Made by a program: the position numbers and the translations under genes. DNA of 64,000 nt from Bin87 sp963663945 (GTDB lineage: Bacteria > Chloroflexota > Dehalococcoidia > Lucifugimonadales > UBA3495). Below are positions 10,279 to 17,514 of this stretch, piece after piece; the stretch's first letter is position 1; each line of letters begins with the position of its first letter. The stretch is from contig OY760687.1 in the NCBI GenBank assembly GCA_963663945.1, positions 2,170,001 through 2,234,000 on the forward strand, read 5' to 3'. A model generated the notes under the pieces. The model was not told the origin of the DNA. It ran no database searches and worked only from the letters and a program-made list of their open reading frames with translations.

Positions 10279-11043
10279 ATGCAGATTGGACTCGATTACA
10301 TGCAGATGCGCACCCGGGCGCAATACTACGGGTTGCGCTGGGCAGGCATCTCCCTCCTGGCCGTCGGTGGGATACTGGCGGCTGCCGGGATCGCATACTA
10401 CGGCTATCTTTACTTCTTGAGGGCCGGCCTCGACGATTACGAAGCGCTGCGCCAGGACGCTACGCTGATCGAAGCCGCGGCGCCGGCAGGCACGGCCGGA
10501 GGAACCGGAGCGTCCATCGTGTCACTGCCCGCCGGCGCGTACGCGCAGCGGGTGGAGGAACTGGGTTATGCGGAAATGCCCAGCGCTGCCGCCTGGCCCG
10601 TGGGAACCCAACCGACGGCATCGCGCGTCATCGTTCCGGCGCTGGGAATCGACACCAGGCTGGACCGGGTCAGCGTCTCCGGCAGTTCGATAGCCAATTA
10701 TGCCGCAGCAGACAACCCCGCCGCCGGTTACGCATCGGTCACGGCCAATCCTGGCGAACGCGGGGCGATCTGGCTCTTCGGGCCGGCCGGCTCCGGAGTA
10801 CGCAGCTTCGGCGGACTGACCCGCGCGCCTCACCTGCTGACCGAGGGCGACGAGCTATTGATGTTCGTGAACACCTCGGACCGGGACTACCTGTACGCGG
10901 CCACGCACAGCGAAGTGGTCAAAGCGGGTGACCTGCGGCTGAACAGCAGCGATCGGGCAACCATACACCTGGTCGTGCCCGTGCCCAACGGCTGGTACGA
11001 CCATTTCCTGATACTGAGCGGCGAACTGGTGGGCATCCGCTAG
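10279..11043 (+). CDS. Sortase-like membrane protein lacking catalytic residues
   Basis: 254 residues. A transmembrane helix at about 20-46 is followed by a Gly/Ala-rich stalk. A beta-barrel region from about 115 to the end follows the sortase pattern: IVPALGIDTRLD, then NPGERGAIWLFG, then LTEGDELLMFV, ATHSEVV, and a final VVPVPNGWYDHFLILSGEL. In active sortases the strand after the NPG turn carries a GH catalytic His and the late strand carries a T-x-x-C Cys. Here those positions read FGPAGSG and HLVVPV, and the mature protein has no Cys at all. It therefore looks like a non-catalytic sortase-fold protein. It is convergent with corC. Moderate confidence in the fold, high confidence that Cys is absent. 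Confidence 0.6.
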   Translation: MQIGLDYMQMRTRAQYYGLRWAGISLLAVGGILAAAGIAYYGYLYFLRAGLDDYEALRQDATLIEAAAPAGTAGGTGASIVSLPAGAYAQRVEELGYAEMPSAAAWPVGTQPTASRVIVPALGIDTRLDRVSVSGSSIANYAAADNPAAGYASVTANPGERGAIWLFGPAGSGVRSFGGLTRAPHLLTEGDELLMFVNTSDRDYLYAATHSEVVKAGDLRLNSSDRATIHLVVPVPNGWYDHFLILSGELVGIR

Positions 11044-11067
11044 AAGCGCGCCCCGCCGGCCGGTAGG

Positions 11068-12297
11068 TTATCCGGTCTTGCCATGTTTCTTTGCGGCTGG
11101 GAGCACCAGCCGCAGTTCGTATATGCGTCGCCCACGCACTTGCGTGACCTCGATTGATGCCTGATCCGAGACGACCACGTCGCCCACTGAGGGCATCCGC
11201 CCCAGCAGCGTGTAAACGTAACCGCCGATGGTATTGACGTCGCCGGAAGCGAGTTCCAGGCCCAGCACTCGGGACACGTCCTCCACGGGGGCAGTCGCTT
11301 TAAGCAGCCAGGATCCGTCGGCTGCGGGTTCAAGTTCTTCAGCTTCGGCGTCGTCGAACTCGTCGTCGATCTCGCCGACGATTTCTTCGAGCACGTCTTC
11401 CAGGGTGACCAGACCTTCTACACCGCCGTATTCGTCCACAACGATGGCCATCTGCAGAGACTTCGACCGCATCAGGTGCAGCAGATCGTCGACAGCCATG
11501 TTCTCAGCGACAAATTCTGGCTCGCGCATGATGGCATGGACTTCGGATTGGCTTGCGCCTTCGGCCACCGTCTCCAGCACATCGCTGATGTGGATGATTC
11601 CCACCACGTTGTCCATCGTGTCCTGGTAAACCGGCACGCGAGTGTGCCGAGTGCTGACCAGCATGCGGACCAGTTCGTCCATCGGCGTCGTAACCTCAAC
11701 GGCCTGCACGTCCAGCCGTGGCACCATGATGTCCTTGACATCGAGATCATCCATGTGACTGATGGACCGCACCATATCGATATCGTTACGATCCAGGTTC
11801 ATCAACTCTGCGGGCGTCAGTGTGGGACCATCCGAATGGCCGTTCTCCGGGTCACCGTCGGGGCCACCATCCATGGCGATCGGCAGGCTGGGGCCGCTTG
11901 CAGAACCGGGCCAGTTGGCATCCCCGGTCCAACGCCTTGGATCCGCCAGCCGACGAACGAGCCGGGGCGACTGACTGGCCCACAGGCGCGCGCCGAGGTA
12001 AACGCACGCCAGACCCGCGGAGGTTGCCACCACCGCCACCGCCAGCGCGATGACGGGCGGGGATCCGTTGGCAAGCTGATACGCAATGGCCAAAGCGGAG
12101 CCGCCGGCTGTGGCAGCGGCGGCGGCTAACAGGATCCCTATCAACGGGGATGACGGCCGGGTCAAGAGGACCGCGTTGGCTTGGCTTTGTCGTCTGGACG
12201 CTGCCGCGACACTGGCCCAAGCGAAAATCAGCAGCGAGGCTGCCATGAACAATAACGGAGGTAAGCTACTATCAGTATCCAAGCCAGTGGCCCTCAA
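11068..12297 (-). CDS. CorC/HlyC-type membrane protein with paired CBS domains
   Basis: 409 residues. Three to four hydrophobic helices (about 13-33, 51-75, 81-105) form a shortened membrane part. Two CBS domains follow (about 188-255 and 262-322, with MVPRLDVQAV and the signature VDEYGGVEGLVTLEDVLEEIVGEI). A CorC_HlyC C-terminal domain ends the protein (330-405, with GGYVYTLLGRMPSVGDVV). Family members are linked to Mg/Co efflux, and the CBS pair probably senses adenine nucleotides. It starts 26 bases after glmU on the same strand and is probably cotranscribed with it. The membrane region is shorter and less typical than the usual DUF21/CNNM domain. Confidence 0.85.
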   Translation of the reverse strand: MRATGLDTDSSLPPLLFMAASLLIFAWASVAAASRRQSQANAVLLTRPSSPLIGILLAAAAATAGGSALAIAYQLANGSPPVIALAVAVVATSAGLACVYLGARLWASQSPRLVRRLADPRRWTGDANWPGSASGPSLPIAMDGGPDGDPENGHSDGPTLTPAELMNLDRNDIDMVRSISHMDDLDVKDIMVPRLDVQAVEVTTPMDELVRMLVSTRHTRVPVYQDTMDNVVGIIHISDVLETVAEGASQSEVHAIMREPEFVAENMAVDDLLHLMRSKSLQMAIVVDEYGGVEGLVTLEDVLEEIVGEIDDEFDDAEAEELEPAADGSWLLKATAPVEDVSRVLGLELASGDVNTIGGYVYTLLGRMPSVGDVVVSDQASIEVTQVRGRRIYELRLVLPAAKKHGKTG

Positions 12298-12323
12298 CCG
12301 GCACTATCGGCGCCGAGAGCGGG

Positions 12324-13724
12324 TCATTCGCTCCCGCTTTGTTGTGTGGGTAAAAGTCTAGCAGGAACGCCGACGGCTCGTCTACCCTCCGGGACATCGC
12401 GAGTCACCACCGCTCCCGCTCCGGTGGCCGCCCCTTCTCCGACGGTCACGGGCGCGATCAGCATGGTGTCGCTCCCGATGAATGCGCTGGGCCCGATGAC
12501 GGTCTGGTGCTTGTCGATCCCGTCGTAGTTGCAGGTGATGGTACCCGCTCCGATATTCACACCGGCGCCGATATCGGCATCGCCCAGGTAACAGAAGTGG
12601 CCGGCCGCCGTCCCAGAACCAACCCGGCTGTTTTTGACCTCGACGTAATTCCCCAGATGGACGTTGGCCTCGATCCACGCCGCCGGGCGCAGATGGCTGT
12701 AGGGTCCGATTTCCACGTCATTCTCGACACGGGCCTCTTCGATGGTGGACGCCACAATGCGGCAACGATCTCCGATCGCAGACCCCCGGACACTGGTGTT
12801 GGGCCCGATCTCGCACTCCTCACCGATCTTCGTGCTTCCGGTGAGCATGGTGTTGGGCTGGAGCACCGTATCCTGCCCAATCTCCACATCCACGTCGATG
12901 TACGTTGCGGCCGGATCCACGAGCGTGACGCCGGCCGACATCCAGAAGCGGTTGATACGATCCCGCATTACCGCCCCAGCCGCAGCCAGTTGCTCACGGT
13001 CGTTCACTCCCATCGCCTCGTCAGCCAGAGCAATGGGCGCGGCCTCAACTGCTTCACCGGCGTCCACGGCCATTGCCGCCAACGCGGTCAGGTAGCGTTC
13101 TCCCGTCGCGGATATCGGCGCCCCCCTGACGGACTTGGCCAACCACGAACCGTCGAAGCAGTAGACCCCGGTGTTGACCTCCGCCAGACTGTAATCGGGT
13201 TCAGCCCGGTCCGCAGCCTCTTCTATGGCCAGGAGGTCGCCGAGACCTCCCGGGGAAAGGCGGTCCCCTCGCCTGATATGCCCCAGATCCGGACCATAGG
13301 CACCATCTGCGGACAGGATGGTCATCCTGCGATTCGAACCGGCGCGATGGTTTTCCATCAATCCAAGGATCGAGTCGGGTCTGATCAAAGGCGTATCTCC
13401 GGCCAGGACAACCACCAGCGGCGGGACGTCAGGCAACGCGCGGAGACCGCACTCAACCGCGTCGGCAGTGCCGTCCGGCGAGGCCTGAATGGCGTAGATG
13501 ACCTGGTCGCCCAGGACGCCGGCAATCGCATCCCGGCTGTCAGGGGATGTCACCACCACCAGACGCGAGATGCCGCACTGCTGCAACGCCGCAATCGGGT
13601 AACGTATGAGCTCGCGGCCGGCGAGCGTGTGCAGCGGTTTCGGAGTTCGCGATCGCATCCTGGATCCGCGACCCGCTGCGAGCACTATTCCTACGGCGTC
13701 GATGTCGGAGTTGATCGCGTTCAT
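12324..13724 (-). CDS. glmU: Bifunctional GlmU: UDP-GlcNAc pyrophosphorylase / GlcN-1-P acetyltransferase
   Basis: 466 residues from the ATG at 13724; a second in-frame ATG at 13754 would add ten residues but leaves almost no leader after the -10. The N-terminal nucleotidyltransferase has the LAAGRGSRM loop with downstream K (TPKPL). A linker GVNDREQLA follows. The C-terminal left-handed beta-helix contains GHFCYLGDADIG, NIGAGTITCNYDG and K-H-Q-T, the acetyl-CoA active-site region. It makes UDP-GlcNAc for peptidoglycan and other glycans. It is expressed from an extended -10 promoter just upstream and probably cotranscribed with the downstream corC-like gene. Confidence 0.96.
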   Translation of the reverse strand: MNAINSDIDAVGIVLAAGRGSRMRSRTPKPLHTLAGRELIRYPIAALQQCGISRLVVVTSPDSRDAIAGVLGDQVIYAIQASPDGTADAVECGLRALPDVPPLVVVLAGDTPLIRPDSILGLMENHRAGSNRRMTILSADGAYGPDLGHIRRGDRLSPGGLGDLLAIEEAADRAEPDYSLAEVNTGVYCFDGSWLAKSVRGAPISATGERYLTALAAMAVDAGEAVEAAPIALADEAMGVNDREQLAAAGAVMRDRINRFWMSAGVTLVDPAATYIDVDVEIGQDTVLQPNTMLTGSTKIGEECEIGPNTSVRGSAIGDRCRIVASTIEEARVENDVEIGPYSHLRPAAWIEANVHLGNYVEVKNSRVGSGTAAGHFCYLGDADIGAGVNIGAGTITCNYDGIDKHQTVIGPSAFIGSDTMLIAPVTVGEGAATGAGAVVTRDVPEGRRAVGVPARLLPTQQSGSE

Positions 13725-13768
13725 GCGGCAGCCTCGCGCCCGTCCTGTCTGCATTGTCGGTGGGCAGG

Positions 13769-13777
13769 ATTATATCA
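13769..13777 (-). promoter_or_regulatory. Extended -10 promoter of glmU
   Basis: On the minus strand the sequence reads TGATATAAT, a perfect extended -10. The predicted start is about 7 bases downstream, giving a leader of roughly 37 nt to the ATG at 13724. The -35 is weak. Confidence 0.65.
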
Positions 13778-13817
13778 GCGCGCAGCCAGCGCCCCGAAAT
13801 GCAGCCGCGTCCAGACC

Positions 13818-14165
13818 TCATAACACGAAGAGCCAAACCGCCGCGCCAATGATCAACCCCAGCAGCAATCCCCCCGCATGATTTACCCGAACCACCGTGG
13901 ATCCATGTCCCAGGCGCTGCTCCAGCCCCCGTCCGAAGATGCCAACGCTGATGACGCAGATGACGCCTGCGAACGCCAATGGCGCGTATACCAACGCCGG
14001 GCTTTGGGCGTCTTTGAACAGCCACGCCAGGCCGATCAGGATGCCTATGGCTCCCAGTGACAGCACCATGCGCAGCAGGCCGATTCGAAACCCCCAACCC
14101 ATCAGGAAACACCAACCGGCGAGGCCGAGCAAATGCCACGGGGAGTCGAACAGTCCGAAAATCAC
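13818..14165 (-). CDS. Small integral membrane protein, CvpA-like
   Basis: 115 residues from a GTG at 14165. The longer open frame upstream is the complement of rph and is rejected. Three or four hydrophobic helices are present (about 14-31, 33-51, 60-78, 96-115), with a conserved-looking final segment VNHAGGLLLGLIIG similar to the last helix of CvpA-family proteins. Charged residues are few and lie in the loops. It diverges from rph and precedes glmU on the same strand (93 bases). The function is unknown; the CvpA link is tentative because the protein is shorter than that family. Confidence 0.55.
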   Translation of the reverse strand: MIFGLFDSPWHLLGLAGWCFLMGWGFRIGLLRMVLSLGAIGILIGLAWLFKDAQSPALVYAPLAFAGVICVISVGIFGRGLEQRLGHGSTVVRVNHAGGLLLGLIIGAAVWLFVL

Positions 14166-14280
14166 CCGCCGATTGTGCCCCGCCGCTGCCGCAGATGCAA
14201 CTCGTGCCTCGTGCAGTGAACCAACGCCGCGGGGGATGGTATGGCACAATGAAACGCAACCAAAACAGGATATCGACGCA

Positions 14281-15036
14281 ATGAACAGCAAACTCATACG
14301 GGCCGACGGCAGACGATGGGACCAGGCGCGCAGCGTCCGCATCACTGCGGGATGCCAGCCCTTTGCCGAAGGTTCCGCCATGATCGAAATGGGCAACACC
14401 GCAGTGCTGTGCGCCGCCTCCGTGGAGGAACAGGTGCCCCGTTGGATGCAGGGGCGCGGCACCGGGTGGGTGACGGCGGAATACGACATGCTCCCCCGCG
14501 CCACGTCTACACGACGCTCCCGTGACCGCGACTCGGGCCGCACCGCCAGCCGTTCCCAGGAGATCCAACGCCTGATCGGCCGGTCGCTCCGGGCCGCCAC
14601 CGATCTGGAAGCGCTGGGCGAGCGGGCAGTCTACCTGGATTGCGACGTGCTACAGGCCGACGGCGGAACGCGCACCGCCGCCATTACCGGCGCATTCGTG
14701 GCGCTCAGCCTCGCGTTGGACGGATTGGTGTCCGCCCAAAAGCTGGAACGGCTACCTTTGCTCTGCTCCGTGGCCGCGATCAGCGTTGGGCTATCCGGCG
14801 ATAGTCTGCTTCTCGACCTGGATTACTCCGAAGACTCCACCGCCGACGCCGACTTCAACATCGTAATGACCGACGTCGGTTCGGTGGTTGAAATCCAGGG
14901 CACCGCGGAGGGCAACCCATTTCCACGCCAGAGGGTCGGAGAAGCCCTTTCACTGGCCGCGCATGGCATGGAGCCGCTGTTTGCCGCGCAGCGTGCAGCC
15001 TTGGAGGGCCCACGAACAGCCCAAGATCATCGTTGA
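14281..15036 (+). CDS. rph: Ribonuclease PH
   Basis: 251 residues. The ATG at 14281 is chosen because MNSKLIRADGRRWDQ matches the start of the family; the longer open frame overlaps the divergent membrane gene. Diagnostic segments include GWVTAEYDMLPRAT, SGR..SRSQEIQRLIGRSLRA and DCDVLQADGGTRTA, which carry the phosphate-binding Arg residues and the active site. RNase PH removes 3' nucleotides from tRNA precursors using phosphate. The gene ends exactly where the convergent ATPase gene ends, with no intergenic base. Confidence 0.95.
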   Translation: MNSKLIRADGRRWDQARSVRITAGCQPFAEGSAMIEMGNTAVLCAASVEEQVPRWMQGRGTGWVTAEYDMLPRATSTRRSRDRDSGRTASRSQEIQRLIGRSLRAATDLEALGERAVYLDCDVLQADGGTRTAAITGAFVALSLALDGLVSAQKLERLPLLCSVAAISVGLSGDSLLLDLDYSEDSTADADFNIVMTDVGSVVEIQGTAEGNPFPRQRVGEALSLAAHGMEPLFAAQRAALEGPRTAQDHR

Positions 15037-17478
15037 TTAGCCAAGGTCTTCCGAGCCTTCGGCTGTTCCTAGCGCCTCCATCACGGGGAGCAACACCGGG
15101 GCCAGATGCCTGGTGATGCGATCCACGGTTTCAGGCACAGCTTCGGATGATGATCCCGCCCTGTCCTCTCTGGCACGTGCTTCAGAACCGTTTGATTCTG
15201 ATTCGCCCCTGATGATGGCCAGTGCCAGGAACACCGTGGCGGTGGAGAAAGCTTTCCTTACAGCCTCAAGCGGTTCGTTCTTGCGCCGGCTATGGTGATG
15301 GACGCTCTCGTTGTCCACGTTGACGTAGAAGTCCCACGCGGTCCGTTGGGCATCGGTAGAGTCGTCCACCGCGATGCGAAGCGCGGTTTTGGCGTCAAAT
15401 GATCCCAGGGGATGCGTTTCCCATTCGTGCCGCTCCACCGGGATGACTTTAGGTGGCTGGACCGCCTCCGACCCGCCGTTGCGCCTGGGGTTGCCGCCCC
15501 CTCCGCTTGCGTCCAAGGGTTCAATGATGTTCACGCGAACTGCATTTTCCAGGGGCTCAACCCGCGACTCGTCCGTGATTGCTACGTTGAAGTCAAAGCT
15601 TGTCCCGGGCCGGATGAACCCCGGAGGCAACTTGCCGGTATCCCAACTGAAACGCGCTACCCCGTTGTTGGGTCCCGTGCGGTCCCAATGATTGGTCCAC
15701 GCTTCACCATGGCCGTCCGTTATTGACCAGGACCCAGGTGACAGGCTCCGGTCGAAGTAGCTGTTCGCTGCGTCCGTTTCGAATTCCAAACGAACAGTCC
15801 TGCCGGCACCGACGCCCCACTCCACTCTGCGGGGTTTGAAGTAGGTGGGAAAGCGCTTGCCTTCAAACTGGCCCACCTCATCCCGCCTGGGGCCTCTGCC
15901 GGCACGGACGAGGTTTGCCCCTTGCAGCAGATACCTCGAGATCTCCGGGTTGTTTTGAAGGATTTCGCGTAGCAGGTCCTGCTGCAAACGGTCTTCAGCA
16001 TATCCTTCGGCAATAGCTGCGTCCCTGCGGGTGCGATTCAACGCGCCGAGCTCGTCGCTTTGGCGCAAAAATTCCTCCAACTTTCGTTCCACTTCCCGCG
16101 CCAGCCCGGAATCTGAGCGCAGCCGGTCCCTGCTGTTCATGAATAGTTCTTCGAAATCGCGGCGATCGACCGTGCTGCAATCTACGGTGACCAGCAGGTC
16201 CTCGGCCAAGTAGTTCTTGCGTACGCTTTGGCGGGTAAAGAAGCGCGTAGGGTACGACGCGTGAAGCTGTCCGTTGTACAAAAACAACACGCCGTGCCGG
16301 GACGTCCGGTGGCTGCGGTAGGCCCCAGGCTTGAACGCGAACACCCGTACCCTCACCTGGTGAGAGCCCACGCTCAAATCGGCGCTGAACGGGAATCCAG
16401 CTTCGAGATCCGTGGGATTGCGTTCAAGGTCGGTGAGTATCCCTCTTACCGCCCTGAAGTTTTCGTTTGCCGTGTAGTCCCGGTTTTCGAAAAGCTTGAC
16501 CGGCAGCGCGGGCTCGGCCAACGCGATCTCGATCCGTCGAATCAGTCCCCCGCCGTCGCCCGGCATGATTATGCTGGAGGCGGTTCCTTGCCAACGATAG
16601 CAATACAGCTTAACCAACGATCCGTACTCTGACCGGCGGACATATGCCCCGTTGCGATCCGGGAAAATTGGGTAAGCCTCCGCCGGGAATGACAACACCT
16701 GCCCCCAAGCTGCATTTGTCGCGTCGACGGGAGCCAGGTATTGGAAGACAGAGCTGCGGGACTCATTCGAAGGGTCTTTACGCCTGACGATGGTGAAACC
16801 CCACTCTCGATCTCGTGGGCTGGAATTATCCCCCAGCAAAGCCGGATTGCGTCGGGAAAGGATCATCTGGAAGTTGTGCTGCTCGCTGCAGTAAGGCAAA
16901 GCTCCGGTGGCGCCCATGTTGAATTTGCCTTGTACGAACCGGGTTTTGATTTTGTTGTTGCGATGTAGAGACAGAAAAGTCTCCGGGAAACCGTCGGGAG
17001 TTTGCCCTTCTCCCGCATCGGCGATCGCCAACGATGGCCTGCCGGAAGAGCCTCTGCGCCTGCCGTCCGGGCGCGCTCCAGTGGCGACCAAAGTTATGAA
17101 GTTGCCTTCCGAATTGAGCCTGCTATCCGTCCAATTAGCAAGCCGCCCACTTCGGTCTGGATCGAAGGAACCTGCGTCGTCGAAGTAGCGATGTACCGCT
17201 TCCCGGATCGAATTCGGCGCCGCCGGTGACTCCGGGTCATCCCCGCTAGTCAAACATTCGTTGACCAAGCGTGCATCGATGGCGTTGACAATCTTTTCGA
17301 CCAGCGCCGCAACCGCCTCACTCTGCTGGTTTCCGATCGTTCCGTAGTTGTTGTCCAGGTCTCCGTAGGGACGCCAAGCGGTTTCATCGTCCCAATAGCC
17401 CGCGTCTTTCAACGTACGGACAATCGTTTCTTCGTCTTCGGCATATAACAACCGGTCGCAAAGCGTCTTGGGCTCCAC
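15037..17478 (-). CDS. Large orphan GHKL (Hsp90/MutL-like) ATPase
   Basis: 813 residues from a GTG with GGGGAG upstream. Residues 45-200 show the GHKL ATP-binding signatures: helix ALVEKIVNAIDA with E61, N65 and D68 (N-box), ADAGEGQ at 153-159 (DxGxG) and the lid GKFNMGATG at 184-192. A transducer-like region follows to about 400. The middle holds RFFTRQSVRKNYLAEDLL and a charged helical stretch (450-500). The C-terminal half contains a beta-rich module (about 545-660) and a low-complexity linker. No endonuclease motif was recognised. It resembles the stand-alone MutL/MORC-type ATPases found in genome-conflict loci, but it sits alone, 36 bases after an M16 peptidase gene. Function unknown. 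Confidence 0.75.
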   Translation of the reverse strand: MEPKTLCDRLLYAEDEETIVRTLKDAGYWDDETAWRPYGDLDNNYGTIGNQQSEAVAALVEKIVNAIDARLVNECLTSGDDPESPAAPNSIREAVHRYFDDAGSFDPDRSGRLANWTDSRLNSEGNFITLVATGARPDGRRRGSSGRPSLAIADAGEGQTPDGFPETFLSLHRNNKIKTRFVQGKFNMGATGALPYCSEQHNFQMILSRRNPALLGDNSSPRDREWGFTIVRRKDPSNESRSSVFQYLAPVDATNAAWGQVLSFPAEAYPIFPDRNGAYVRRSEYGSLVKLYCYRWQGTASSIIMPGDGGGLIRRIEIALAEPALPVKLFENRDYTANENFRAVRGILTDLERNPTDLEAGFPFSADLSVGSHQVRVRVFAFKPGAYRSHRTSRHGVLFLYNGQLHASYPTRFFTRQSVRKNYLAEDLLVTVDCSTVDRRDFEELFMNSRDRLRSDSGLAREVERKLEEFLRQSDELGALNRTRRDAAIAEGYAEDRLQQDLLREILQNNPEISRYLLQGANLVRAGRGPRRDEVGQFEGKRFPTYFKPRRVEWGVGAGRTVRLEFETDAANSYFDRSLSPGSWSITDGHGEAWTNHWDRTGPNNGVARFSWDTGKLPPGFIRPGTSFDFNVAITDESRVEPLENAVRVNIIEPLDASGGGGNPRRNGGSEAVQPPKVIPVERHEWETHPLGSFDAKTALRIAVDDSTDAQRTAWDFYVNVDNESVHHHSRRKNEPLEAVRKAFSTATVFLALAIIRGESESNGSEARAREDRAGSSSEAVPETVDRITRHLAPVLLPVMEALGTAEGSEDLG

Positions 17479-17514
17479 GGCTTTTCTCCCCGAATACCCT
17501 TATTGGTTCATGGC

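Noticed and set aside
12507..13823. Plus-strand open frame across glmU
   Set aside because: Antisense to a clearly conserved enzyme; no family resemblance.
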